DNA of 64,000 nt from Enterobacter quasihormaechei (GTDB lineage Bacteria > Pseudomonadota > Gammaproteobacteria > Enterobacterales > Enterobacteriaceae), in contig NZ_SJON01000007.1 in NCBI RefSeq assembly GCF_004331385.1, forward strand, positions 144,960-208,959, given 5' to 3'. Of this stretch, positions 19,343 to 30,500 are shown piece by piece (within the stretch, counting starts at the first letter, position 1; each line of letters begins with the position of its first letter). The position numbers and the translations under genes are program-made. The notes below the pieces were generated by a model. It had not been told where the DNA came from. It did not search any database and worked only from the letters and a program-made list of their open reading frames with translations.

Positions 19343-20746
19343 TTACTTGTTTTTCTTGGTATTACGGCCGTATACCAGCCACGTGATGGCCACGCAGGCG
19401 ATATAGAAGACGAGGAAGACTTTCATCGCACCCGCCGGAGAGCCGGTCAGATCCAGTGAGATACCAAACGCTTTTGGAATAAAGAAGCCACCAATCGCGC
19501 CAATTGCAGAGATAAACCCAAGTGCCGCAGCGGTATCGGTGGCGGCTTCACGCATCGCCTGCTCGTCGCTCCCACCCTGCGCTTTCACGCGGTCCATGGT
19601 CAGCTTGCGGAAGATGACAGAGATCATCTGGAAGGTAGACGCACTGCCCAGCCCGGCCGTCAGGAACAGCACCATGAAGACGCCGAAGAAGGCAAAGAAG
19701 TTACCGCCCTGACCATCAACAGGCAGCGTCAGGAACAGCAGCGCACAGAAGATAGCCATCACAACAAAGTTCACCAGCGTAACGCGGGTCCCACCCAGAC
19801 GGTCGGAGATCATCCCGCCCAGCGAACGTGCCAGCGCGCCAATAAACGGACCGAAGAAGGCAAACTGAAGGATCTGCACGTCCGGGAACTGGGTTTTCGA
19901 CAGCATCGCAAAGCCCGCAGAGAAACCGATGAACGAGCCAAAGGTTGCCAGATACAGCAGCGCCATCACCCACAGGTGGCCGCGTTTCAGCACCGGCAGC
20001 TGCTCGCTCAGGGAAGCTTTGGACGCGGACAGATCGTTCATGAAGAACCACGCCGCCAGCGTAAAGACCACCAGGAACGGCACCCAGATCCAGGCTGCGT
20101 TTTGCAGGAACAGCATTGAACCGTCAGGCTGCGTCACGCCACCGCCACCAAAGGCGGCAAAGATGGAGACGGAGATCGCCAGCGGCGCAAGCAGCTGCAT
20201 CACGCTCACGCCCATGTTACCCAGACCGCCGTTAATGCCCAGCGCACCGCCCTGCTTCGCTTTCGGGAAGAAGAAGCTGATGTTCGCCATGCTGGACGCA
20301 AAGTTCGCACCCGCAAAACCGCACAGCAGAGAGATAATCACGAACACGCTAAACGGCGTGGAGGTATCCTGCACCGCAAAACCGAGCCATACGCACGGGA
20401 CGATCATGATCCCGGTACTGAAAGCCGTCCAGCGACGACCGCCAAAGACAGGCACCATAAATGCGTAAGGCACGCGCAGCAGCGCACCTGAAAGCGACGG
20501 CAACGCGGTCAGCATAAACAGCTGATCGGTGGTAAAGGTAAAGCCCACTTTAGGCAGGTTAACCGCAACCGCACTGAACAACATCCAGACGCAAAACGCC
20601 AGTAACAGACATGGAACGGAAATCCACAGATTACGACTTGCTACACGGTGGCCGCGCTGTTGCCAGAACGCCGGATCCTCTGGACGCCAGTCTGTAATTA
20701 CGGCACCAGTTTCCCTTTCGGGAGCGGAAGAGTGACTCATAGACAC
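19343..20746 (-). CDS. narK: NarK, nitrate/nitrite antiporter
   Basis: Inner-membrane major facilitator transporter that exchanges nitrate for nitrite, supplying NarG. It has 467 residues (E. coli 463) with twelve membrane segments. The family's nitrate signature GGLGNMGVSVMQL lies at about residues 172-184, and the substrate-binding arginines sit in LLRVPYAF (helix 2) and in the second half near ALARSLGGMISDRLGG. It is divergent from narX, with a 303-base shared control region. Confidence 0.97.
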   Translation of the reverse strand: MSMSHSSAPERETGAVITDWRPEDPAFWQQRGHRVASRNLWISVPCLLLAFCVWMLFSAVAVNLPKVGFTFTTDQLFMLTALPSLSGALLRVPYAFMVPVFGGRRWTAFSTGIMIVPCVWLGFAVQDTSTPFSVFVIISLLCGFAGANFASSMANISFFFPKAKQGGALGINGGLGNMGVSVMQLLAPLAISVSIFAAFGGGGVTQPDGSMLFLQNAAWIWVPFLVVFTLAAWFFMNDLSASKASLSEQLPVLKRGHLWVMALLYLATFGSFIGFSAGFAMLSKTQFPDVQILQFAFFGPFIGALARSLGGMISDRLGGTRVTLVNFVVMAIFCALLFLTLPVDGQGGNFFAFFGVFMVLFLTAGLGSASTFQMISVIFRKLTMDRVKAQGGSDEQAMREAATDTAAALGFISAIGAIGGFFIPKAFGISLDLTGSPAGAMKVFLVFYIACVAITWLVYGRNTKKNK

Positions 20747-21049
20747 CTCTGATTCTCGAATGATGCTGCAAACATTAGGGCTTTAGAGCGGCGGTAAGTT
20801 GATATAAATCAAAGGAAAAGTGGGAGGTTTCGCGGTGAAAAAAAAGCCATCACTCTTAGTGAGTAGATGCAAAACGTAAAAAAGGTGTGGTTTTTCACGG
20901 TGCTGACGCATCCCTGCTTCGTCCACCCACTAACCGTTACCCCTCCGGCAATTTAGAGGTAATCCTTTATTGGTATGGGTATACTCCGGGGTATGCACCA
21001 GAATAGCGCCATTCCTGCAAGCAGGTCACGTCAGGAGCCCGTCAACTCT
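20747..21049. promoter_or_regulatory. narK-narX divergent control region with FNR and NarL sites
   Basis: A perfect FNR site TTGATATAAATCAA lies at 20799-20812 on the narK side. Toward narX there is a run of NarL-type heptamers: TACCCCT at 20938-20944, TACCCAT (minus strand) at 20975-20981 and GGGGTA around 20990. This fits FNR plus NarL activation of narK and nitrate control of narXL, as known in E. coli. Confidence 0.82.
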
Positions 21050-22846
21050 ATGTTAAAAAGATGTTTATCTCCGCTAACGCTGGTTAACCAGCTGGCGCTT
21101 ATCGTTCTGCTGTCCACCGCTATCGGTGTGACCGGCATGGCTATTTCTGGCTGGCTGGTACAGGGCGTACAGGGTAATGCGCATGCCATCAACGAGGCAG
21201 GCTCGCTACGCATGCAGAGTTACCGGCTGCTGGCATCGGTTCCGCTGACGCAGGCTGACCAGCCGCTTATCGACGAAATGGAGCGTACCGCATTCAGCCC
21301 TGAGCTGGAAAGAGCCGCTATTCGTGACGGCCAACAATCTCAGCTTAAGGCGCTTCAGGGCTACTGGCACACCCAGCTGGCGCCCGGGCTAAAGCGGGCG
21401 GAAAATCGGGAAACGGTCGCGCAGGATGTCGCCGGGTTTGTGTCACGCATCGACCATCTTGTCAGCTCTTTCGATCGCACGACAGAGTTACGCATTGACC
21501 GTGTGGTGATGGTTCACCGCGCGATGGCGTTGTTTATGGGTTTGCTGCTGATTTTCACGGTTATCTGGCTGCGCGCGCGGCTGCTGAACCCCTGGAAACA
21601 GCTTCTGGCGATGGCCCGCGCCGTCACTCAACGCGATTTTACCCAACGCACGCACATCAGCGGGCGCAACGAAATGGCGATGCTCGGCGAGGCGCTCAAT
21701 ACCATGTCGGCTGAACTCTCGGAAAGCTATGCGGTACTGGAAAAACGCGTCCAGGAGAAAACCGCCGGGCTTGAGCAGAAAAACGAGATCCTCTCTTTCC
21801 TGTGGCAGGCGAACCGTCGCCTGCATATGCAGGTGCCGCTTTGCGAGCGTCTCTCGCCGGTACTGAACGGCCTGCAAAACCTGACCCTGCTCCGCGATCT
21901 TGAGCTACGGGTTTACGACGTTGAAGACGAAGAAAACCACCAGGAATTTACCTGTCAGTCGGACATCTCCTGCGACGATAAAGGGTGTCATCTGTGCCCG
22001 CGCGGCTTGCCTCCGCTGACCACCAGCGGCACGACCCTCAAGTGGCGGCTGATGGACAGCCATACCCAGTACGGTATTCTGCTGGCAACCCTGCCAGCCG
22101 GGCGTCACCTCAGCCACGACCAGCAGCAGCTTGTGGATACCCTGGTTGAGCAGCTCACGGCCACCCTCGCGCTCGATCGCCACCAGGAGAAACAGCAGCA
22201 GCTGATTGTTATGGAGGAGCGCGCCACCATCGCCCGCGAGTTGCACGACTCCATCGCCCAGTCCCTCTCCTGCATGAAGATGCAGGTGAGCTGCCTGCAA
22301 ATGCAGGACGAAGGCATGCCCGAAAGCAACAAACAGCTGCTCAGCCAGATCCGCAACGAGCTTAACACTTCATGGGTTCAGCTTCGCGAGCTGCTGACCA
22401 CCTTCCGTTTGCAGCTCACCGAGCCGGGGCTGCGCCCGGCGCTGGAATCCAGCTGCCAGGAATTTAGCGCCCGGCTGGGCTTCCCGGTGAAGCTGGATTA
22501 CCAGCTGCCGCCGCGTTTTGTCCCCTCTCACCAGGCGATCCATGTGCTGCAAATTGCCCGCGAAGCCCTGAGCAACGTGCTCAAGCATGCCGAGGCAACG
22601 GCCGTTACGGTCACCGTCAGCTGCCAGGATAATCAGGTGAAGCTCAGGGTTCAGGATAACGGTCGCGGCGTGCCGGAAAATGCCGAACGAACGAACCATT
22701 ATGGTTTAATTATCATGCGAGACCGCGCGCAAAGCCTGCGCGGTGATTGCCAGGTTCGCCGGGGAGAGTCAGGTGGCACCGAAGTCGTGGTCACCTTTAT
22801 ACCCGAAAAGTCCCTAATAACTGCTCAAGGAGAAAACCATGACTAA
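21050..22846 (+). CDS. narX: NarX, nitrate/nitrite sensor histidine kinase
   Basis: Membrane sensor that phosphorylates NarL in response to periplasmic nitrate and also acts as its phosphatase with nitrite. It has 598 residues, the same as E. coli. Two membrane helices (about 15-37 and 152-174) bracket the periplasmic sensor with the nitrate-binding P-box [17 protein letters not shown] at residues 44-60. A HAMP domain and a cysteine-rich central module ([18 protein letters not shown]) follow, then the phospho-acceptor histidine near residue 399 in [11 protein letters not shown] and the ATPase box [10 protein letters not shown]. The frame is open from 20975, but the match to the family N-terminus [14 protein letters not shown] fixes the start at 21050. 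Confidence 0.97.
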   Translation: MLKRCLSPLTLVNQLALIVLLSTAIGVTGMAISGWLVQGVQGNAHAINEAGSLRMQSYRLLASVPLTQADQPLIDEMERTAFSPELERAAIRDGQQSQLKALQGYWHTQLAPGLKRAENRETVAQDVAGFVSRIDHLVSSFDRTTELRIDRVVMVHRAMALFMGLLLIFTVIWLRARLLNPWKQLLAMARAVTQRDFTQRTHISGRNEMAMLGEALNTMSAELSESYAVLEKRVQEKTAGLEQKNEILSFLWQANRRLHMQVPLCERLSPVLNGLQNLTLLRDLELRVYDVEDEENHQEFTCQSDISCDDKGCHLCPRGLPPLTTSGTTLKWRLMDSHTQYGILLATLPAGRHLSHDQQQLVDTLVEQLTATLALDRHQEKQQQLIVMEERATIARELHDSIAQSLSCMKMQVSCLQMQDEGMPESNKQLLSQIRNELNTSWVQLRELLTTFRLQLTEPGLRPALESSCQEFSARLGFPVKLDYQLPPRFVPSHQAIHVLQIAREALSNVLKHAEATAVTVTVSCQDNQVKLRVQDNGRGVPENAERTNHYGLIIMRDRAQSLRGDCQVRRGESGGTEVVVTFIPEKSLITAQGENHD

Positions 22847-23489
22847 TCAGGAACCGGCATCGATCCTGCTGATTGACGATCACCCGATGCTGCGCACTGG
22901 CGTTAAACAGCTTGTCAGTATGGCGCCGGATATCACCGTCGTCGGTGAAGCCAGCAACGGTGAACAGGGGATTGAACTTGCCGAATCGCTTGATCCTGAT
23001 TTGATCTTGCTCGATCTCAACATGCCGGGCATGAATGGCCTGGAAACCCTCGACAAGCTGCGGGAGAAATCCCTTTCTGGCCGGGTGGTGGTCTTCAGCG
23101 TCTCCAACCACGAGGAAGACGTGGTCACCGCCCTCAAGCGTGGGGCAGACGGCTATCTGCTGAAGGATATGGAGCCGGAAGATCTGCTCAAGGCGCTGCA
23201 ACAGGCTGCCGCAGGCGAGATGGTGCTGAGCGAAGCGTTAACGCCGGTGCTGGCCGCCAGCCTGCGTGCGAACCGCGCCACGTCCGATCGTGACGTCAGC
23301 CAGCTGACCCCGCGCGAGCGCGACATTCTGAAGCTGATTGCCCAGGGTCTGCCTAACAAAATGATCGCCCGCCGTCTGGACATCACTGAAAGTACGGTCA
23401 AGGTGCATGTCAAACACATGCTGAAGAAAATGAAGCTAAAATCCCGCGTCGAAGCTGCCGTCTGGGTGCATCAGGAACGCATTTTTTAA
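22839..23489 (+). CDS. narL: NarL, nitrate/nitrite response regulator
   Basis: DNA-binding regulator that, when phosphorylated by NarX, binds TACYNMT-type heptamers to activate narG and narK and repress alternative respiratory genes. It has 216 residues. The receiver domain carries phospho-acceptor Asp59 in [10 protein letters not shown], and the C-terminal LuxR/FixJ-type helix-turn-helix begins [21 protein letters not shown]. It overlaps the narX end by eight bases. It is convergent with ychO with a single base between the two stop codons. Confidence 0.98.
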   Translation: MTNQEPASILLIDDHPMLRTGVKQLVSMAPDITVVGEASNGEQGIELAESLDPDLILLDLNMPGMNGLETLDKLREKSLSGRVVVFSVSNHEEDVVTALKRGADGYLLKDMEPEDLLKALQQAAAGEMVLSEALTPVLAASLRANRATSDRDVSQLTPRERDILKLIAQGLPNKMIARRLDITESTVKVHVKHMLKKMKLKSRVEAAVWVHQERIF

Positions 23490-23490
23490 C

Positions 23491-24936
23491 TTAGTCGTCC
23501 GGCAGCAACTTCCACCGTGGATCGTCGTCAGGCATTGCGACGAGCGGTTGCACCACGGAAAGCGTGATCTCATTGGAGGAGACACGCTGCCCATCCTTAT
23601 CTTCCACCACGGCCACAAGCCGCCATTCGTTTTTCGCCCCTTCCGCGTCGTTCCAGGCGGGCATAATCACGCTCCAGCCATCGCTGCTGTTGCTGTTTGC
23701 CGGTGAGGTCAGGCTGAGCGCCTGGGTATCACCCAGCCAGTGGATCTGACGGATACCGTGGGTGCTGCGAATTTGCAGCTTCAGCATGACGGTTTCACCC
23801 GGCTTAAGATCCCACGGCGGCGTAGCCAGGTAGACCGAGAGGGTTTTTCGCTGACGAAACTCCATGACGGGCAGATTATCGCGCTCAGGTGAATCATAGC
23901 GGCTTCCCCGCAGCGAGCGCGTCGCCGCCACTTCCCCGGCGGAAAGCTGTTTCGCCAGCGGCACGCCAAAACGATAGTTGAGCTTTAGCCCGAGGTTATT
24001 CTGGCTAACCCCGCTCTCCCCCTGCTTATGGGCAGCCGTCAGGGTGACCAGTGGAACGGGGGTATAGTTCAGCCCCAGGTTGACCGCGACCGGGTTGTGA
24101 TACCCCGTACCGCTGTTAAACAGATCGACGTTATCGCCGAAATACTGTTCAAAGCTGACGCTGGTGTTCAGATGATGAAACCAGGGTAGCCAGGCTTTCG
24201 CCGTTACGTCGTACCCGCGCGCCATGCGCTGCTCCCGAATGTCGGAACCCGGCTGCCAGCCGGCAAACGGCTGGTAGTAATTGGCCGACAGGCGCAGGTT
24301 TTCTCCCCACGCCTCTGCGCCCAATCCGGCGCGTTGCAGGTTGTCTTCAAGCAGGTTGTCGTAAAAGGTGTTGTAGCCAAGCAGCCACTTTCCGGCCACC
24401 CAGCGCTGACCAATCCCCACGTTGCTCACCAGCCCATCCGTCTGCTGCGTCAGGCCCAACTGGCTCCAGCTCAGATAACGGTTGTTATCGTTCCAGGGGA
24501 TAAACCAGCTGCCGCTGCTGCCGTTGAAGTTCCCTTCGTCATCCACCAGCACGTTGACGCTGGCATTCCCCCAGGGCGAAAGCCAGGATTCAATCTGCTC
24601 GTTAACTTCCCCGCTCACGGCATCCCGCACTTTGCCAAACGCGAACTCTCGCGCCTGCTGCCCGGCGGTCAGGCCGTTATCGGTCATACTGGCTTCACCG
24701 AAGGCTTTTGCCATTTCAGCCAGGTGCTTTTCGCCCTCGCTCGTCGGTTGCGCCATACCCAGATCCGGCAGGCTATCGCCGTTGTTATCAAACGGGTTTT
24801 GCGCCTGCTGCACGAAGGATTTCGGCGCACCGTGAACGGCTCCAGCCGAAATAAGGGGGAGTAACAGCAAAAAACGGATGCGGGACGATACAGCCTTCAA
24901 CGTCGTCAATAAGAACCTGTGTTTTTGAACAAACAC
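23491..24936 (-). CDS. ychO: YchO, intimin/invasin-like outer membrane protein
   Basis: Predicted outer-membrane protein with an inverse-autotransporter beta-barrel. It has 481 residues (E. coli about 464). A signal peptide (residues 1 to about 36, hydrophobic RFLLLLPLISAGAVHG) is followed by the barrel region with family motifs NVLVDDEGNFNGSSGS, WVAGKWLLGYNTFYD and LSANYYQPFAGW, ending near YRFGVPL. A single C-terminal Ig-like segment of about 110 residues remains instead of the long stalk of true invasins. The role is not established. A more internal start is possible, because the first 15 residues precede the hydrophobic core. Confidence 0.88.
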   Translation of the reverse strand: MFVQKHRFLLTTLKAVSSRIRFLLLLPLISAGAVHGAPKSFVQQAQNPFDNNGDSLPDLGMAQPTSEGEKHLAEMAKAFGEASMTDNGLTAGQQAREFAFGKVRDAVSGEVNEQIESWLSPWGNASVNVLVDDEGNFNGSSGSWFIPWNDNNRYLSWSQLGLTQQTDGLVSNVGIGQRWVAGKWLLGYNTFYDNLLEDNLQRAGLGAEAWGENLRLSANYYQPFAGWQPGSDIREQRMARGYDVTAKAWLPWFHHLNTSVSFEQYFGDNVDLFNSGTGYHNPVAVNLGLNYTPVPLVTLTAAHKQGESGVSQNNLGLKLNYRFGVPLAKQLSAGEVAATRSLRGSRYDSPERDNLPVMEFRQRKTLSVYLATPPWDLKPGETVMLKLQIRSTHGIRQIHWLGDTQALSLTSPANSNSSDGWSVIMPAWNDAEGAKNEWRLVAVVEDKDGQRVSSNEITLSVVQPLVAMPDDDPRWKLLPDD

Positions 24937-25008
24937 TTATATGTTAACGCCATAAGCCCTGAAAACCAGCCTTAAAATAAATTTCAGGAATATCCTGAAA
25001 AGATTTAT

Positions 25009-25084
25009 CGGGTGGCGGCTACGCCTTACCCGACCTACGGGCCGGTACGAATGTGTAGGTCGGGTAAGGCGTAGCCGCCACCCG
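25009..25084. repeat. Perfect 30-base inverted repeat (BIME/REP pair)
   Basis: The arm at 25009-25038 and the arm at 25055-25084 are exact reverse complements over 30 bases, separated by 16 bases. The arm core (GGTGGCGGCTACGCCTTACC) is a REP unit related to those at 12152-12219 and 38848-38910. It lies between the nasA stop and the ychO start, both on the minus strand, and could end nas transcription. Confidence 0.88.
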
Positions 25085-25090
25085 ACGCTA

Positions 25091-27568
25091 TTATCCCAAC
25101 AGTTCTTTCAGCTCCGGCACGCAGGAGCCGCAGTTAGTCCCGCAGCGCAGCTTCACTCCCAGCGCTGTCGCAGAATCACAGCCTCCGGCTATCGCCTGGC
25201 GTATCGTGTTTTCACCCACGCTGAAGCAGCTACAGATAATTCGACCGGGATCGGCACCTTCACCCGGCCGTTGTCCGTGCAGCAGCGCATGGCGTTCAGC
25301 GACGTGTACGGGCGCAGAAGCAAAGGCTTCTTCAATAAACGCATGCGCCAGCGCCGGCAGCGTATGGCCCTCCCAGTAGCCAAGCATCAGCTCGCCGAGA
25401 TGCCAGGCCAGTATGCTGCTGCGTTCCCCTGTCTGAGCCACCTGTAGCTGCCAGCCCCGGGCGCTGGCATACGCCATAATCCACGACAGCAGAGGCCGAT
25501 CTCCCGCTACCGTCAGACGTGAGGCTTTACGCCACCAGCAGACCGACGGCGGCAACGCCGGCAGCTCGCGGGCATACAGTTCTCCCTGCCAGGCGGGGAG
25601 CCAGGGCATGATCCTTACCGCCGTTTGTTTACTCTCAGGCTGGCCGGAACAGGCATCCACCCGTCCCTCCACCAGCGCATTGACTTTCCCCTGCCGGGCA
25701 AACTGCGCGTTCCAGTGCATCGGCGCAAACAGCTCGCCTGCACGCTGTGAGGGGGAAATACGGACTCTGGCAACCATCACTCCGCGCGGGGAGCTTATCC
25801 GCGCCAGCTGGCCGTCCGTCAGGGCCGCGCGCGCCGCATCGGCTGCGCTTATCTCAACAAATGGCTCGTCGATATGCTGCATCAGGCGCGGAACATACCC
25901 CGTGCGCGTCATGGTGTGCCACTGATCGCGGATGCGCCCGCTGTTCAGTATTAACGGGTACAGTTCGTTAACGCAGGCGCCATGTGTTGAGGGCTCAACC
26001 GGAACAATCGTTCTTTGCGGGAAATCACCGGCGCGCCACTGGTACGGCGCCAGATCGTCCCATGCCTCTCGCGTCAACGACGCCAGTTCGTGCAGGTTCA
26101 GGGCCCGTTCGCCGTTATTTTCATACGCCGTCAGCGCCGCATGCTCACAAAAGATCTCCTGAGGATGTTCCCAGGCGAAGGCCTCGCCATAGCCTAGCTG
26201 GTCTGCGATCCGGGCGACGATCCACCAGTCCGGTTTGGCCTCGCCGGGCGCAGGCAGAAAGGCGCGCTGGCGGGAGATACGGCGTTCAGAGTTCGTCACC
26301 GTGCCGTTTTTCTCGCCCCACCCCAGGGCGGGAAAACGGATATGGGCAAACCGGCTGGTGTCCGTCTCCTGCATCACTTCAGAAACAATAACCAGCGGAC
26401 AGGCCGCCAGCGCCTGGCACACCGCGTGGCTGTCCGGCAGCGACACGGCGGGGTTGGTGCCCATGATCCACACCGCCTTCACCTCGCCGCGGGCAATGGC
26501 GTCAAACAGGTCCACCGCCATCAGGCCCGGGGTCTGCGCCAGCCGCTCGGTGCCCCAGAAGCGGGCCACGCGCGCGAGATCGTCCGGCTCAAAATTCATG
26601 TGTGCCGCCAGCTGATTCGCCAGCCCGCCCACTTCCCGCCCGCCCATGGCGTTTGGCTGTCCGGTCAGCGAAAACGGGCCGCAGCCCGGACGGTTGAACT
26701 TCCCGCTGGCAAGATGCACGTTAATAATGGCGTTACACTTGTCGCTGCCGCTGGAGGACTGGTTGATCCCCATGGTGTAGAGCGTGATCGCGCGGGGCGC
26801 GGTGACAAACCAGTCGTAGAAGGTGCCAATCTCGTCTGGCGTCAGGTCGCAAAACGCCGCCACGCGAGGGATAGTCCACTCGCCGCTCCCCTGAATCAGG
26901 TTGAGCAACCCCACAAACAGCCCGGCGTCGCTGCCGGGTTTCAGCGCCAGATGCAGGTCTGCGACATCGCAGGTGGCGGTTTTGCGCGGATCGATCGCGA
27001 CCACTTTCATCTGCGGATTGTTGTGTTTGGCCTGCACCAGACGCTGATACAGCACCGGATGCGTCCAGGCCGCGTTGGACCCGACCAGCACCACCAGATC
27101 GCTGTTTTCCACGTCTTCGTAGCTGCACGGCACCACGTCTTCACCGAAGGCGCGTTTGTAGCCCACCACCGCCGACGACATACACAGCCGCGAGTTGGTA
27201 TCAATGTTCGCCGCCCCGATAAAGCCTTTCATCAGCTTGTTGGCGGCATAGTAATCCTCGGTCAACAGCTGGCCGGAGGCGTAAAACGCCACCGCCTGCG
27301 GGCCCCATTCGTTGATGATGTTCCGCAGCCGCTCTCCCGCTTCGCCCAGCGCCTCGGGCCAGTCTACCTCCAGGCCGTCGACCATCGGGCGCAGCAGGCG
27401 TCCCTGCAACCCCGTCGTGTCCCCGAGGGCGGATCCCTTCACGCACAGCCGCCCAAAATTCGCAGGATGGGTTTCATCTCCCCGGATGCTTACCTTTTCA
27501 CCGTCTACGCTGGCGACCACCCCGCAGCCCACGCCGCAGTAAGGGCACGTTGTCCGGGTTTCCGTCAT
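25091..27568 (-). CDS. nasA: NasA, assimilatory nitrate reductase catalytic subunit
   Basis: Cytoplasmic molybdenum (bis-MGD) enzyme reducing nitrate to nitrite for nitrogen assimilation. It has 825 residues. The N-terminal [4Fe-4S] motif TCPYCGVGCGV is at residues 6-16, followed by molybdopterin oxidoreductase segments such as SRLCMSSAVVGYK and LTGQPNAMGGREVGGLANQL. The C-terminal 55 residues form an added BFD-type [2Fe-2S] domain (CSCFSVGENTIRQAI then CGTNCGSC) that accepts electrons, as in Klebsiella NasA. The start ATG at 27568 overlaps the nasB stop by four bases; an upstream ATG at 27610 lies inside nasB and lacks family similarity. Confidence 0.95.
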   Translation of the reverse strand: MTETRTTCPYCGVGCGVVASVDGEKVSIRGDETHPANFGRLCVKGSALGDTTGLQGRLLRPMVDGLEVDWPEALGEAGERLRNIINEWGPQAVAFYASGQLLTEDYYAANKLMKGFIGAANIDTNSRLCMSSAVVGYKRAFGEDVVPCSYEDVENSDLVVLVGSNAAWTHPVLYQRLVQAKHNNPQMKVVAIDPRKTATCDVADLHLALKPGSDAGLFVGLLNLIQGSGEWTIPRVAAFCDLTPDEIGTFYDWFVTAPRAITLYTMGINQSSSGSDKCNAIINVHLASGKFNRPGCGPFSLTGQPNAMGGREVGGLANQLAAHMNFEPDDLARVARFWGTERLAQTPGLMAVDLFDAIARGEVKAVWIMGTNPAVSLPDSHAVCQALAACPLVIVSEVMQETDTSRFAHIRFPALGWGEKNGTVTNSERRISRQRAFLPAPGEAKPDWWIVARIADQLGYGEAFAWEHPQEIFCEHAALTAYENNGERALNLHELASLTREAWDDLAPYQWRAGDFPQRTIVPVEPSTHGACVNELYPLILNSGRIRDQWHTMTRTGYVPRLMQHIDEPFVEISAADAARAALTDGQLARISSPRGVMVARVRISPSQRAGELFAPMHWNAQFARQGKVNALVEGRVDACSGQPESKQTAVRIMPWLPAWQGELYARELPALPPSVCWWRKASRLTVAGDRPLLSWIMAYASARGWQLQVAQTGERSSILAWHLGELMLGYWEGHTLPALAHAFIEEAFASAPVHVAERHALLHGQRPGEGADPGRIICSCFSVGENTIRQAIAGGCDSATALGVKLRCGTNCGSCVPELKELLG

Positions 27569-30500
27569 GAGGCCTCCGCGCGCATCACCAGCTCTTCGTT
27601 GCCAACCCACACCTTGCCGTTTTCAATTTTAACCGGCCAGGCGCGCACCGCGGGTTCGCCGCTCTCCACCTGACAGCCGTCGCGCAGGCGAATGCGCTGC
27701 TTATAAAGTGGCGAAATCACCACCGGTTCACCCGCCGCATCGCCGAGGATGCCGCGCGAAAGCACGTTCGCGCGGCTGCCCGGTTCCCGATCGTCGAGGG
27801 CATAAACGGTTTGACCAAAGCGGAACAGCGCAATCGGCTTGCGCCCAAGATGCGCGCCGATGCCCGCCTGCTCCGGAATATCGTCGATGCCGCAAATTTC
27901 CTGCCAGCGCTTGCTTTCCTCCACGACAGGGTGGTTCACCGCGGTGCGGAACAGCGCCAGGCGGTCAGGATTGTTAAGGGTGGTTTGCCATTCACACTGG
28001 TACGTCTCTACTACCCGGGCCATCTCCTGCTCCAGCTCGTGGGCGATCCCGAGGCTGTCGTTCAGGATCACCTCACGCAGATAGTCGAGGCCGCCTTCCA
28101 GGTTGTCCATCCAGGTACTGGTGCGTTGCAGACGATCTGCCGTGCGGATATAGAACATCAGGAAGCGGTCGACGGTGCGGATCAGCGTTTCGTCGTCCAG
28201 ATCGCTGGCGAAAAGATCCGCGTGGCGCGGCTTCATCCCGCCGTTGCCGCACAGGTAAAGGTTCCAGCCTTTATCCGTGGCAATCACCCCCACGTCCTTG
28301 CTCTGCGCCTCTGCGCACTCGCGGGTACAGCCGGAAACCGCCATTTTAATTTTGTGCGGCGCGCGCAGCCCCTTGTAGCGGTGCTCCAGCCTGACCGCGA
28401 GGCCGGTAGAGTCCTGAACGCCGTAGCGGCACCAGGTCGACCCGACGCAGGATTTCACCGTGCGCAGGGATTTTCCGTAGGCGTGCCCGGTTTCAAATCC
28501 TGCCTCAACCAGCGCCTGCCAGATCTCCGGCAACTGTTCGAGCGTGGCGCCAAACAGGTCAATACGCTGCCCGCCGGTGATTTTGCTGTAAAGGCTATAG
28601 CGTTTCGCAATCTGGCCGATGGCGATCAGCCCGTCGGCGGTCACTTCACCCGCAGGCATGCGCGGCACGATAGAGTACGTTCCGTCCTTCTGAATATTGG
28701 CGAAGTATCGGTCGTTGGTATCCTGCAACGGCAGGTGCGCCGGTTTGAGCAGATACTCGTTCCAGCAGGAGGCCAGCACGGACCCCACCAGCGGCTTACA
28801 GATCTCGCACCCGTGCCCCTGACCGTAGCGGCTGATAAGCTGGTCGAAGGTTCGGATATGGTTGACGCGCACGAGGTGGTAAATCTCCTGGCGCGAGTAC
28901 GGGAAGTGTTCGCAGATGTCCTTTTTCACCTCCACGCCCTGCTCCGCAAGCTGGAACTCCATCACCTGCTTCACCAGCGCGCTACAGCCACCGCAGCCGG
29001 TCGCCGCTTTGGTGCACTGCTTAATGGCGCCGAGATCCGTTGCCCCCGCGCTCACCGCCTGACAAATATCGCCTTTGCTGACGTTATGACACGAACAGAT
29101 CTGCGCGCTTTCCGGCAGCGCCGCCACGCCCAGCGCTTTCGGCGCGCTGCCTGACGAAACCGGTAAGATCAGCGTTTCTGGCGCTTTTGGCAGACTGATG
29201 CCGTTGAGCATCATCTGCACCAGCGTGGCGTATTCGCTGGCATCGCCCACCAGCACGCCGCCTAGCAGAGTTTTGCTGTCGTGGCTGACCACGATTTTTT
29301 TGTAGATTTGCTGTGGCCCATGCGTCCACTGGTAGCTTAGCGCCCCCGGCGTGCGCCCGTGGGCATCCCCAAACGACGCCACGTCCACGCCGAGCAGCTT
29401 GAGCTTGGTGCTCATATCCGCACCGGTGAAGCGTTTCTCCTCACCCGCCAGCACGGCGGCGGCCACGCGCGCCATCTGGTAGCCCGGGGCCACCAGACCA
29501 AAGATTTTTCCCTCCCACAGCGCGCATTCACCGATGGCAAACACGTTCGGATCGGAGGTCCGGCAGGCGTCGTCAATGCAAATCCCGCCGCGCTCACCGA
29601 CAGCCAGCCCGCTGCTGCGCGCCAGCGCGTCCTGCGGACGAATACCGGCAGAGAAGACCACCATGTCCGTTTCGAGATGTTCACCGTCGGCAAAGCGCAG
29701 CACCAGCCCGTCGGGCGTCGAAGCAATTTCCGTGGTGGCTTTACTGGTGTGAACGCCAACGCCCAGCGCCTCAATTTTCCTGCGCAGCATCGCCGCGCCG
29801 TCATTGTCGAGCTGCACCGCCATCAGATTCGGCGCGAACTCCACCACGTGGGTTTCCAGCCCAAGCTGTTTGAGTGCATTTGCCGCTTCCAGCCCGAGCA
29901 GGCCGCCGCCAATCACCACGCCGCGGTGCGAGCCCGCCGCGTGGGCCGCGATATTGTCCAGGTCGTCAAGGGTGCGGTAGACAAAGCAGCCCGGCAGATC
30001 GTTGCCCGGTACCGGCGGCACGAAGGGGTACGAGCCGGTCGCCAGCACCAGCTTGTCCCAGTGGGTCTCATGGCCGCTGGCGGTACGCACCACGTGCGCT
30101 TCACGATCGACCGCGACGATCTGCTGCGACAGGCGCAGCTCAATGCCGTTGTCGGCAAAGAAATCTCCCTCCACCAGCGAGAGCGAGTCCGCGCTGCGTC
30201 CGCCAAAATACTCCGACAGATGCACGCGGTCGTAGGCGGCATAGCGCTCTTCGCCAAAGACAACGATCTGATACTGCTGATGCAGATTGCGGTTAACGCA
30301 GTCTTCGAGGAACTGATGGCCGACCATACCGTGCCCAACCACCACCAGAGTAGGTTTTGTCATAGCGTTCTGTCCTGCAACCTGCGGTTGCGTTGTGAAA
30401 CGATCGAACAGCCAGTCCGCGTGTGCGGGCGCAGCCGTTGCCAGTAAATCGGTAAATGTCGCCGCGCTGCGGCAGTCGCCCATCAGCAGCACGCCAGCCA

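Noticed and set aside
27811..29154. 447-codon plus-strand open frame opposite nasB, and similar ones opposite nasA
   Set aside because: Antisense shadows of genuine, well-recognised genes with clusters of conserved motifs on the minus strand.
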